Below the pieces are notes generated by a model. That model searched no databases. It saw only the letters and a list, made by a program, of their open reading frames with translations, and was not told the DNA's origin. 30,167 bases of DNA, from positions 1 through 30,167 of the forward strand of contig CAAEPN010000215.1 of NCBI GenBank assembly GCA_900757905.1, given 5' to 3'. Made by a program: the position numbers and the translations under genes. The DNA is from Clostridia bacterium (GTDB lineage: Bacteria; Bacillota; Clostridia; Oscillospirales; CAG-382). Of this stretch, positions 1 through 6,923 are shown in pieces; positions within the stretch are counted from its first letter, which is position 1, and each line of letters begins with the position of its first letter.

Positions 1-1
1 G

Positions 2-493
2 ATGCAGCTCGGCGTGGAAATAAAGTTAGACCCGTCGCGTGTGGCGGCGTCTATCATCACGGGAATCGGTTTTTTGGGCGCCGGAACCATTTTCGTGCGC
101 AAGCAGGTCATCAACGGCTTGACCACAGCGGCCGGACTTTGGACGACAGCCGGTATTGGCATGGCGATCGGTTCGGGCATGTATATCGTCGGTGTGACCA
201 TTACGCTGTTCCAATTCATCATTCAGATCATCTTACATAAAAATCTCAAGCTTTTGCGTGCGCCGTCCTCAGACTTTGTGGTGCTTCGCGCCGACAATGA
301 GCCGGATATCGTCAAGCGTGTGACGGCGGCTTTCCGTGAGCACGACATTGAGATACAGTCGGTCAAATACGAAAAAATATCCGATAAGGCCGTTGAGATC
401 GAATGCTTTGTCAAATTTCCGAAAGCGTATACGCCGGTCATGGCCGCTGAAGATCTGGGAGCATATGCATTTATTCAGAGCGTCGAGACGTAA
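2..493 (+). CDS. MgtC/SapB family membrane protein, C-terminal part (5' truncated by window)
   Basis: The frame is open to the left edge, so the N-terminal transmembrane helices lie outside the window. The visible part carries the MgtC core signature, with a glycine-rich helix (GIGFLGAGTIF) followed by the NGLTTAAGLWTTAGIGMA segment, then one more hydrophobic helix (about residues 60-80). A soluble C-terminal domain of about 80 residues resembles the ACT-like tail found in longer MgtC proteins. The family consists of inner-membrane proteins linked to Mg2+ homeostasis and, in pathogens, to modulation of the F-type ATPase; here a general role in magnesium or membrane-potential homeostasis is inference. 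The gene ends in TAA and is followed at once by a strong terminator. Family assignment is firm; function is not. Confidence 0.88.
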   Translation: MQLGVEIKLDPSRVAASIITGIGFLGAGTIFVRKQVINGLTTAAGLWTTAGIGMAIGSGMYIVGVTITLFQFIIQIILHKNLKLLRAPSSDFVVLRADNEPDIVKRVTAAFREHDIEIQSVKYEKISDKAVEIECFVKFPKAYTPVMAAEDLGAYAFIQSVET

Positions 494-504
494 AAATCGA
501 ATCG

Positions 505-543
505 AAAAAACAACCGCAGACGAAGATCTGCGGTTGTTTTTTG
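505..543 (+). terminator. Rho-independent terminator after the MgtC-like gene
   Basis: A perfect 16-bp inverted repeat (505-520 and 527-542) encloses a 6-nt loop. The stem has a GC core (ACCGCAGA/TCTGCGGT) flanked by A and T runs, so it could work on both strands. It separates the MgtC gene from the serpin gene. Confidence 0.9.
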
Positions 544-624
544 TTAAAATAATTAGAGAACTTTGGAACATTTCGGTTCAAATTCACGTCTAAAATAAAA
601 AACTTTTGAGAAAGGACGTTTTTC

Positions 625-2310
625 ATGAAAAAATATTTCTGCTCCGTTTTGGCGGCGGCACTTGTTACGCTGTATTTCGGCGCACTTGGGACGATTTCTG
701 CCGACACAGTGCCGACTGCTGAAAAAGAGTATCTGACACGTGCCGAAGAAATAGGTCTGCTTGAAGATTTTCCGATCGACTCGCCCGACCGGCCCGTCAC
801 GCGCCGGGAATTTTGCGAGCTTACGGACAATTTGTTAGATTCTCTCGGCATAACGACCAAAAATCCGACGCGTGCGCCGTTTGAGGACACTCTCGACACG
901 TCTGTCATGCGGCTTTATGTCGCCGGAATCGTCAAAGGCACATCCGAAACTACCTTTTCGCCCGACGATACGCTCATCCGCGCCGACGCCGCCTGCCTTA
1001 CCGCCCGCACGGCCGCTTTTTGCCACGTCGGATTGCCCGAAAAGGCTGTTGCGGAGCTTACGGAAGAAATTCCCGATTACGCCAAGCACAACATTGGTTT
1101 GGTCATGGCCTATGGACTTTTTGTCGGCACGGAAAACGGCTTTGAGCCGTATGAACCGTATACCGTCGAGCAAAGCGTGACGGTACTTGTCCGCCTGTAT
1201 GACCTTGTAAAAGCGGCTCGTTCGGAGACTTTTGAAGATAAGTTAATATCGCTTTTGCCGCACGATAAAAATTTCATGATTTCGCCGCTGTCCTTGAAGG
1301 CCGCGCTGGCACTTGCCGCCAACGGCGCTTCCGACAACACGCTTGAGGAGATCTTAAACACGCTCGGTTATCCCGATCTGGTTTCATTCAACGAAGCCAT
1401 GCAGAAAGCCTTAAAAGCCAAATCCGGCGAAACGCTGGTCTTTGAAACGGCCAATTCCCTTTGGCTCAACCGCGACAACATGGCGTTTTCGTTCCGCAAG
1501 GAATACACCGGTGCGATGTCAGATTTGTTCGGTGCGACCGCTTCCGAAACGGACAATAAGAACGCCGTTCGTGAGATCAACGCATGGGCAAGCGAAAAAA
1601 CGCACGGGAAAATCGAAAAGATCATCGATGACAGCAATTTCGCCGCGCTTCTTGCCAATGCTGTGTATTTTAAGGGAAATTGGCGTTCGCAGTTCAGGGA
1701 AAGTGCAACAAAAAACGAAACCTTTACTAACGCAAACGGACAAAGGCAGGAAATTCCGTTTATGCAGCAGACCTCTTATTTCGAATACAGTGAAAATAGT
1801 GCTTGCAAGCTGTTAAAGCTGCCGTATCAAGTCGATTTTTCCGAAAATGACCGGGCACAACGAATTCAAACAGCCATGGTTATCGTGCTGCCGAACGAGG
1901 GCGTTTCGCTCGATTCGATTCGCCTGTCGGAGCAAATTCAAGCCGCCGTTTGGAAATCAAAACGAATCGCTGTAAAGCTTCCGAAATTTCACATTGAAAA
2001 TTCCTTTGACCTAACGGATTCTCTGAAATCGCTCGGCATCAAAGAGGCTTTTGACAAAGACAAGGCCGATTTTTCGCCCATGTTCGGCGCAAAATTCGCT
2101 TACCTCGATACCGTTTTGCAAAACACATACATTAATGTCGATGAAAACGGTACCGAAGCCGCAGCAGTAACCGTTGGCGGCATAGGCGGAAGTGCCGCGA
2201 TTCCGGATGAGCCGATCCCATTTGTCGCCGACCATCCGTTTTATTTTGCAATTGTCGACGAGATCGGCAACGGAATGCTGTTTGCCGGACAATTTGCCTA
2301 TGCTGAATAA
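625..2310 (+). CDS. Secreted SLH-motif serpin (serine protease inhibitor)
   Basis: The 561-residue protein begins with a signal peptide (KKYF, then a hydrophobic stretch to about residue 25). Three SLH-like motifs follow, at about 37-75, 85-130 (PFEDT..VAGIVKGT..TFSPDDTLIRAD) and 147-194. A complete serpin fold runs from about 200 to 561, with FMISPLSLKAALAL, the ANAVYFKGNW strand and the C-terminal HPFYFAIVDE...GMLFAGQF strand. The reactive-centre hinge GTEAAAVTV starts at residue 509. The distance from the P17 Glu (511) to the Pro of the HPF motif equals that of alpha-1-antitrypsin, and the hinge is all small residues, as expected of an inhibitory serpin. By that alignment P1 is about Pro527, with Ala-Ala-Ile just before it, so an elastase-like target is possible but unproven. 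The SLH motifs predict non-covalent anchoring to cell-wall polymer. The start is supported by AAAGGA seven bases upstream. It is monocistronic between two terminators. Confidence 0.92.
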   Translation: MKKYFCSVLAAALVTLYFGALGTISADTVPTAEKEYLTRAEEIGLLEDFPIDSPDRPVTRREFCELTDNLLDSLGITTKNPTRAPFEDTLDTSVMRLYVAGIVKGTSETTFSPDDTLIRADAACLTARTAAFCHVGLPEKAVAELTEEIPDYAKHNIGLVMAYGLFVGTENGFEPYEPYTVEQSVTVLVRLYDLVKAARSETFEDKLISLLPHDKNFMISPLSLKAALALAANGASDNTLEEILNTLGYPDLVSFNEAMQKALKAKSGETLVFETANSLWLNRDNMAFSFRKEYTGAMSDLFGATASETDNKNAVREINAWASEKTHGKIEKIIDDSNFAALLANAVYFKGNWRSQFRESATKNETFTNANGQRQEIPFMQQTSYFEYSENSACKLLKLPYQVDFSENDRAQRIQTAMVIVLPNEGVSLDSIRLSEQIQAAVWKSKRIAVKLPKFHIENSFDLTDSLKSLGIKEAFDKDKADFSPMFGAKFAYLDTVLQNTYINVDENGTEAAAVTVGGIGGSAAIPDEPIPFVADHPFYFAIVDEIGNGMLFAGQFAYAE

Positions 2311-2334
2311 GGCAGAAAATTAAAAATTACCCGA

Positions 2335-2367
2335 AGCGTCTTTCTAACGTAAGAAAGACGCTTTTTT
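2335..2367 (+). terminator. Rho-independent terminator after the serpin gene
   Basis: A perfect 11-bp stem (AGCGTCTTTCT, 2335-2345, with 2352-2362) closes a 6-nt loop and runs into six T residues. It lies 24 bases after the serpin stop codon. Confidence 0.92.
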
Positions 2368-2413
2368 CTGCGGCAAAACGTGGCGTGTTTCGATTTTCAA
2401 AACGTTTTTACGT

Positions 2414-2442
2414 ATAAAAAACGTTTTTCGCGGCATACTGTA
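2414..2442 (+). promoter_or_regulatory. Candidate sporulation (sigma-E/sigma-K type) promoter for the coat genes
   Basis: CATACTGTA at 2434-2442 fits the -10 box of mother-cell sporulation sigma factors: it matches CATAnnnTA of sigma-K and is close to CATACAnT of sigma-E. An ATA at 2414-2416, with a 17-bp spacer, would serve as a sigma-E type -35. It lies about 60 bp upstream of the first coat gene, where no sigma-A promoter is evident. The consensus elements come from Bacillus; their use here is inference. Confidence 0.4.
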
Positions 2443-2502
2443 ACCGGACGAAAAACAGCCGTTTTTTATCCGAATTTTGTGTAAAAGCAAGGAGGACACG
2501 CC

Positions 2503-2679
2503 ATGTCACCCAAAGAACTTCTTTATATCGAGGACGCGCTCGGCCATGAAAAGCAGATGAAAGACTTATTTACCGGCTTTTCCGGTCAGATTCAGGACGC
2601 GGAACTCAAAAACTTCGTACAGGATCTCTGCACCAAGCATCAGAACAACTTTGACAAGCTGTACGGACTGTTGAACTAA
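2503..2679 (+). CDS. Small spore-coat-associated protein (CotF partner type)
   Basis: This 58-residue protein (MSPKELLYIEDALGHEKQMK...) has a strong AAGGAGG ribosome binding site ending about 8 bases before the ATG. The pattern ELLYIEDALGHE...LQ/IQDAELKNFVQ...H is one I recognise from short proteins that commonly precede cotF-like genes in Clostridia, annotated as spore coat or CotF-related. It is predicted to be wholly alpha-helical and soluble. It lies 27 bp upstream of a CotF-family gene and appears to share its transcript. Co-assembly of the two in the coat is inference. Confidence 0.8.
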   Translation: MSPKELLYIEDALGHEKQMKDLFTGFSGQIQDAELKNFVQDLCTKHQNNFDKLYGLLN

Positions 2680-2706
2680 CCGGAAAACCGAAAAGGAGAA
2701 ACAAAA

Positions 2707-2955
2707 ATGGACGACAAACTGATCATGGATAACATCCTCACCTCGACCAAAAGCGAATGCGACCTTTTAATGCACGGTACGATCGAATCCGCCACTCCCG
2801 GCGTGCATACTGCGTTTTCGCAGATCCTGAACGATACGCTTTGCATGCAGAATGAGATCTATGCAAAAATGACCGGTAAGGGTTGGTATCCGACTCAAAA
2901 CGCCGAGCAGCAGAAGATCGACGCCGCAAAGCAGAAATTTTCCGCATCCAAGTAA
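2707..2955 (+). CDS. Coat F (CotF) family spore coat protein
   Basis: The 82-residue protein has the hallmark pattern of the clostridial CotF family: MDNILTSTKSECDLLMHGTIES, then H.AF..ILNDTLCMQNEIY and a C-terminal KGWYPTQNAEQQKIDAAKQKF. B. subtilis CotF is a processed spore-coat component; the short clostridial versions are usually annotated as spore coat protein. The gene follows its small partner at 27 bp with its own AAAGGAG site and is closed by a strong terminator, making a two-gene coat operon. It supports a spore-forming host. Confidence 0.88.
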   Translation: MDDKLIMDNILTSTKSECDLLMHGTIESATPGVHTAFSQILNDTLCMQNEIYAKMTGKGWYPTQNAEQQKIDAAKQKFSASK

Positions 2956-2969
2956 TCGAATCCGTTCTG

Positions 2970-3006
2970 AAAAAGCCGTGAAGAACGCCATTCTTCACGG
3001 CTTTTT
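2970..3006 (+). terminator. Rho-independent terminator after cotF-like gene
   Basis: A perfect 16-bp stem (2970-2985 with 2991-3006) encloses a 5-nt loop. It has a GCCGTGAAGAA core and a T run at the 3' side, starting 14 bases after the stop codon. Confidence 0.93.
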
Positions 3007-3026
3007 CGTGTTTTTTGCAAAAAGCA

Positions 3027-3055
3027 TGGACTTTTTTCAAAAAATGTGGTACAAT
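3027..3055 (+). promoter_or_regulatory. Candidate sigma-A promoter of the M42-like gene
   Basis: TGGACT (3027-3032), a 17-bp spacer and TACAAT (3050-3055) lie just upstream of the GAGGAG site for the gene at 3087. The -10 box is good and the -35 is weak. Confidence 0.5.
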
Positions 3056-3086
3056 AAAGAAAAATCCTATTTGAGGAGATATTTCT

Positions 3087-4064
3087 ATGACCAATCTCTT
3101 AGATACGCTGCTTGCCGTTCCGACTGTTTCCGGCGGCGAAAAAGCGATAAACGATAAAATATACCGGTATATAAAAAACTATGTTAACGAATCGCAGATC
3201 GACGCACTCGGCAACCTTATCTGCGTGCGCAAGGCGTTGCCGAAAAAAGGCAAAAAGCCGCTTAAAATCGGCTTTTTCTGCGCTGTCGACGCGCCCGGCC
3301 GCATTGTTACGTATATCGAAGAAAACGGCCTTGTACGCACGGCGGCAATCGGCAAGACCGACTTGAAATTCGCAGCTTACAGCAAAGTCGTAACGGCAGA
3401 CGAAAAGTATATCGGTATACTTGTTCCGGAGAATTTCAAAGCGGAAAAAGACGCGGTCTCCGAGCCGCTGTTTGCCGATTTCGGCTTTGAAAATGAAAGT
3501 GAAGCCGCTGGGCACATTTCGGTTGGCGACCTCCTCTGCTTTGCAGACGAACCGGTAAGGCTGCCGTCGAAAACCGGCAAGACCGTCTATGCGCCGGCGC
3601 TCGGAAACAAGCTCTGCGCCGCAGTTCTTGCGGAGCTTGCGCATAAGACCGAGCCTGCCGACGCCTTTGAGCTGTCCTTTGCGTTCTGCGCCCAATCGGC
3701 GCTCGGCGCGCGCGGTGCGGCCCCTGCCGCCTTTTCTCTGACGCCGGATATTGCCGTCTGCTTTGAGCCATACGAGGGCAAAACGCCGGGCATCCGCATT
3801 GCCGACCGCTTTTTGGTGAGCGACGGGCAATTCGTAAAAGACCTGACGGACGCCGCCGCACAAATCGGCATGACCTTGACACCGCAAATCGACTCCGAAC
3901 CGCTATTTACCGACGCGGCACGCATTGGCGGCGCCGGTCAAGGCGTGCGCACCGTAACGCTTCTCTATCCCGTAAACGCCAAAGGCTCAGCACGCGAACG
4001 CGCCGACGTTACCCTGTGCGGCAAATTCACCGAGCTTCTTTTACAGTTTCTGCGTCAGCTCTAA
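3087..4064 (+). CDS. M42 aminopeptidase homologue lacking most metal ligands (probable pseudoenzyme)
   Basis: The 325-residue protein follows the M42 (FrvX/endoglucanase-like) peptidase fold: the opening LLDTLLAVPTVSGGE, DALGNLI near residue 40, and the block order of its two paralogues at 27022 and 28107. The catalytic positions are changed, however. The first metal-ligand His is Ala66 in CAVDAPG (paralogue: CAHMDEVG). The bridging Asp is lost in LGNK (173-174; paralogues LDDK/LDDR). The Glu-Glu pair is Ser204-Ala205. The last ligand His is Ala298. Asp68 and the acidic residue in CFEP remain. The open frame is intact with a good GAGGAG site, so this is not decay by frameshift. It probably does not hydrolyse peptides through a dinuclear site; a structural or regulatory role, perhaps in mixed oligomers with active M42 subunits, is inference. 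Its stop codon overlaps that of the convergent gene. Confidence 0.82.
   Translation: MTNLLDTLLAVPTVSGGEKAINDKIYRYIKNYVNESQIDALGNLICVRKALPKKGKKPLKIGFFCAVDAPGRIVTYIEENGLVRTAAIGKTDLKFAAYSKVVTADEKYIGILVPENFKAEKDAVSEPLFADFGFENESEAAGHISVGDLLCFADEPVRLPSKTGKTVYAPALGNKLCAAVLAELAHKTEPADAFELSFAFCAQSALGARGAAPAAFSLTPDIAVCFEPYEGKTPGIRIADRFLVSDGQFVKDLTDAAAQIGMTLTPQIDSEPLFTDAARIGGAGQGVRTVTLLYPVNAKGSARERADVTLCGKFTELLLQFLRQL
3160..3171. repeat. Iterated palindrome TATACCGGTATA, exact copy 1
   Basis: A perfect 12-bp palindrome, extendable to 14 bp, lies inside the M42-like gene and is read in frame as Ile-Tyr-Arg-Tyr-Ile. It is one of five exact copies in the window. A one-mismatch copy lies at 3408-3419 in the same gene. 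Confidence 0.85.
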
Positions 4065-4501
4065 TGCAAAAAGTACCATATAGCCGTACCGAAAAACGCC
4101 GTTGCAAAACCGGCGAGAAACGCAAGCGCATCGCGAAGCCGACGGCTTTTTTCGGCGTTTCGGCTTTGCCGGTTCATGCACGGCATAAAAACGCTGTCGC
4201 CGGAAAAGGTCGCCTTTTTGGGTGAAAAGCGAAAACGTCCGCCGGACGAAAAGTCGGTTTGGCTATCCGAAAAGGCGGAGGAACCGCTTTCTTGCCGGTT
4301 GGGTGGGCTGTTTTCCGTCACGCCGGCGGCATGTTCGACATTCGGCGTGGTTTTCACAAGACGTTCCGCTTCACCGAGGAATTCCTCCTCGGTGCTTTTT
4401 TTTGCGCTTTGTCCGGATTTGACTATAAAAAACGCCTCTTCAAACAGACTGCTGTCGATATTTCGCACCACGACCACGCGTTTGGCACATCCCTTTATCA
4501 T
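4061..4501 (-). CDS. Conserved clostridial protein with C-terminal membrane anchor, unknown function
   Basis: The 146-residue protein starts MIKGCAKRVVVVRNIDSSLFEEAFFIVK, a block I recognise as a recurring N-terminus of uncharacterised Clostridia proteins (pattern MI.GC.RRV...DS..FEEA.F). A low-complexity Ser/Glu/Arg linker follows (about 30-120). A single hydrophobic segment lies at the extreme C-terminus (about 126-145, LAFLAGFATAFFGTAIWYFL), so it looks tail-anchored with the N-domain in the cytoplasm. The purine-rich stretch AAGAGAAAGAGAG before the ATG is a modest ribosome binding site. The TAG overlaps the TAA of the convergent gene on the other strand. I cannot assign a function. The conserved N-terminus argues that this strand, not the competing plus-strand frames, is coding. 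Confidence 0.72.
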   Translation of the reverse strand: MIKGCAKRVVVVRNIDSSLFEEAFFIVKSGQSAKKSTEEEFLGEAERLVKTTPNVEHAAGVTENSPPNRQESGSSAFSDSQTDFSSGGRFRFSPKKATFSGDSVFMPCMNRQSRNAEKSRRLRDALAFLAGFATAFFGTAIWYFLH

Positions 4502-4819
4502 GATTTTTCTCTCTCTTTCTCTTGCAAATGTCGGTTATTTCTATTTTTGACAAAAAACGGAAAGCCTATGCAGGATGGCAGAAAACGCATATTTTTTTGA
4601 TGACGGAATCCGGCAAAATGTCAAATAACGCATATTGAATAGCAATTTATTGGCGTATTTTTTGACCTCGTTCAAAATATCATATATTGCATATTAAATT
4701 CTATATATATCGATAAACATTCAATTTATGATTTGTTTTGCAAATTGTATTGACAATATTTTCCGTTTTTTCTATAATAAAGGTGCAAATCAAGCACAAC
4801 ACTTTAAGGAGAAACGCAT
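4502..4819 (+). promoter_or_regulatory. AT-rich divergent intergenic region with nagB promoter
   Basis: This 318-bp region without a gene lies between two divergently read genes. A full consensus sigma-A promoter faces nagB: TTGACA (4750-4755), a 17-bp spacer and TATAAT (4773-4778), followed by AAGGAG before the ATG. Upstream, at about 4585-4700, several related AT-rich words recur (GCATATT at about 4587, 4630 and 4688; a GCGTATTTTTTGA variant near 4652). They could be operator half-sites, for instance for the AraC-type regulator at 8128; this is inference. I see no small gene or riboswitch here. Confidence 0.75.
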
Positions 4820-5593
4820 ATGTCACTTATAAAATCAGAAAAAATCGGCACGCTTGACGTCCGTGTATACGATACGCGTGCGGAAATGGGAAATGCGGCC
4901 GGAAACGACGCTACCGACGTCATTGTCGCCCTGCTTGCAAAAAAACCAGAAATCAATATGATTTTTGCTGCTGCGCCCTCTCAGAATGAGACGCTTGCCG
5001 CGCTTTGCGAGCGCAAGGACATCGATTGGACGCGTGTCAACGCTTACCACATGGACGAATACATCGGTCTTGCCGCCGACGCGCCCCAACGATTCGGCAC
5101 TTTCCTCAAAAACGCCATTTTCGGCAAGCTGCCTTTCCGTTCGGTCAACTACATCGACTGCACCGGAAGCGATCCTGAAGCCGAATGCGCACGCTATGCG
5201 GCACTGCTTGAAAAAGTAAAAATCGACGTGGTCATGCTCGGTATCGGCGAAAACGGCCATATCGCATTCAACGACCCGCCGGTTGCCGATTTTGACGATA
5301 AGCGCATTATCAAGCCGGTAAGTCTTGACGAGGTGTGCCGCAACCAACAGGTCAACGACGGCTGCTTTGCAAGCCTTTCGGAGGTGCCGCACACGGCGCT
5401 CACGCTCACGGTTCCGACGCTGTTTCACGCCGATTATCTGTTTTGCAGCGTACCGGCCGCAACCAAGGCCGACTCCGTCTATCACACGGTCACCGACCGC
5501 GAAATAAGCACCAAATGCCCGGCAACCATCATGCGCAAGCATCCGCACGCCATTTTATACTGCGATAAGGACAGCGGCGCGAAGGTCTTATAA
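4820..5593 (+). CDS. nagB: Glucosamine-6-phosphate deaminase family protein (NagB-like)
   Basis: The 257-residue protein has the length and layout of NagB, the enzyme that turns glucosamine-6-phosphate into fructose-6-phosphate plus ammonia. Visible motifs are AYHMDEYIGL (Asp79, equal to E. coli Asp72) and GIGENGHIAFNDPP (144-154). In the second motif His147 matches the ring-opening His143, but the E. coli Asp141 position is Asn145 and Glu148 is Asp152. Several Firmicutes relatives share this GENGH variant, so either a NagB subfamily with a shifted proton relay or a different sugar-phosphate isomerase is possible. Its neighbours, above all NagA downstream, favour amino-sugar catabolism. It is the first gene after a consensus promoter. 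The E. coli allosteric-site residues were not checked. Confidence 0.85.
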   Translation: MSLIKSEKIGTLDVRVYDTRAEMGNAAGNDATDVIVALLAKKPEINMIFAAAPSQNETLAALCERKDIDWTRVNAYHMDEYIGLAADAPQRFGTFLKNAIFGKLPFRSVNYIDCTGSDPEAECARYAALLEKVKIDVVMLGIGENGHIAFNDPPVADFDDKRIIKPVSLDEVCRNQQVNDGCFASLSEVPHTALTLTVPTLFHADYLFCSVPAATKADSVYHTVTDREISTKCPATIMRKHPHAILYCDKDSGAKVL

Positions 5594-5639
5594 AAAAAGC
5601 GGTCAAAGGCCGTAATTCAGATACGAAAGGAAATGTCTT

Positions 5640-6734
5640 ATGGATTCCAACAAAAAACGAGGACTCTTGAACGTCGCTATCATCGGACAGGGGCGCAGCG
5701 GAAGAGATATTCACGGCGCGTATTTTCTGTCGGAAGCCTCCAAAAAATACTATCGCATAGTCGCCGTAGTGGACCGCATGGCAAGCCGCCGCGCACGCGC
5801 CGCTGCCGAATTCAACTGCAACATTTACGACGATTACCGCAGTCTTTTCAACCAGAATAATATCGATCTTGTCATCAATTCCACCTTTTCCAACGAGCAT
5901 TATCCCGTCACCATGGATCTTTTGGAGCACGGCTTTAACGTCGTTTGCGAAAAACCGTTTTCGGCATATGCCCAGGAATGTGAAGCCATGGTCCGCATGG
6001 CAAAAGAACATAACTGCTTGCTTACGGTATTTCAGCAGTCGCGCCTTGCTACCTATTATAAGCGCATTCACGAAATCATCGAAAGCGGCGTGCTCGGCGA
6101 GATCGTACAGATAAATATTGCCTTTTCCGGCTTTTCGCGCCGTTGGGACTGGCAGACCGGCAAGCGCTTCTATGGCGGAAGTCTCTTAAACACCGGCCCT
6201 CATCCGCTCGATCAGGCGCTTGACCTTTTGGAGCTTGACGACGATGAAATGCCGCAGGTATATTCCCGACTCGGCAAATACAATACCTTCGGCGACGCCG
6301 AGGATTACGCCAAGGTGCTGCTTACCGCGCCCGGACGTCCGCTTATCGATGTGGAGATAAGCAGCTGTGACGCTTATTCCGACTACACCTACAAAATTCA
6401 AGGCTCGCGCGGCTCGTTAAAGGCTACCATGAGTAAGATCGATTGGAAATATTACGACGCGGCCACCGCGCCCAAGCAGAAGCTGACCTTTGAGCCGCTT
6501 GTCGGCGCTGACGGCGTATCGCCGCGCTACTGCGGCGAAAAGCTCGATTGGAAGTGCTTCTCGGAGGATCTGACCGGTTCGCCGTTTGACGCAGCCGTCG
6601 AGGATTACTATGAGCGCCTTTACAAGACCATGACCGAAGGTGTGGATCTGTTTATCAAACCCGAAAAGGTCGTAAAGCTGATTCGCGTCATCGAAAAGAT
6701 CCACGCGGACAATCCTATGCCCACCGTATATTAA
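5640..6734 (+). CDS. Gfo/Idh/MocA family NAD(P)-dependent oxidoreductase
   Basis: The 364-residue protein has an N-terminal Rossmann fold (VAIIGQGRSGRDIH, about 12-25), VAVVDR at the end of strand 2, and the family hallmark CEKPFS (about 107-112), where the Lys contributes to catalysis. The central domain has GGSLLNTGPHPLDQALDL, with the His usually involved in substrate deprotonation. The C-terminal alpha/beta domain is complete. Such enzymes oxidise or reduce sugar and inositol hydroxyls, or act by redox-assisted elimination on glycosides. The gene starts 46 bp after nagB with a GAAAGGAA site and ends at a strong terminator, so nagB and this gene form one unit. Given nagA next door, a substrate related to N-acetylated sugars is likely, but the exact substrate cannot be read from the sequence. 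Confidence 0.88.
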   Translation: MDSNKKRGLLNVAIIGQGRSGRDIHGAYFLSEASKKYYRIVAVVDRMASRRARAAAEFNCNIYDDYRSLFNQNNIDLVINSTFSNEHYPVTMDLLEHGFNVVCEKPFSAYAQECEAMVRMAKEHNCLLTVFQQSRLATYYKRIHEIIESGVLGEIVQINIAFSGFSRRWDWQTGKRFYGGSLLNTGPHPLDQALDLLELDDDEMPQVYSRLGKYNTFGDAEDYAKVLLTAPGRPLIDVEISSCDAYSDYTYKIQGSRGSLKATMSKIDWKYYDAATAPKQKLTFEPLVGADGVSPRYCGEKLDWKCFSEDLTGSPFDAAVEDYYERLYKTMTEGVDLFIKPEKVVKLIRVIEKIHADNPMPTVY

Positions 6735-6739
6735 AAAGT

Positions 6740-6783
6740 GGCGGCGAAGCTCTCGTTTTGCAAAGAGCGCTTCGCCGCCTTTT
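6740..6783 (+). terminator. Terminator between the oxidoreductase gene and nagA
   Basis: GGCGGCGAAGC (6740-6750) pairs perfectly with 6769-6779, and an inner CTC/GAG pairing extends the stem; a short T run follows. It starts 5 bp after the stop codon. Confidence 0.85.
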
Positions 6784-6837
6784 GCGTGAAAATTTGCGTT
6801 TTTTGTACAATTTTTCGCCATTTTTCCGCAAAATCGC

Positions 6838-6866
6838 TTGATTTTCTTGGAACTTTATGGTAAAAT
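6838..6866 (+). promoter_or_regulatory. Promoter of the nagA operon
   Basis: TTGATT (6838-6843), a 17-bp spacer and TAAAAT (6861-6866) fit a sigma-A promoter. It lies between the preceding terminator and nagA. Confidence 0.65.
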
Positions 6867-6923
6867 TGAAACGAATCGGAAAAGAGCAGACCGCTTTTTT
6901 CGGGTTCTTTGGGAGATAAAAAC

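Noticed and set aside
3099..3887. A 262-codon minus-strand frame opposite the M42-like gene
   Set aside because: Its translation has no family pattern and it lacks a start context; the plus strand aligns with two M42 paralogues over its full length.
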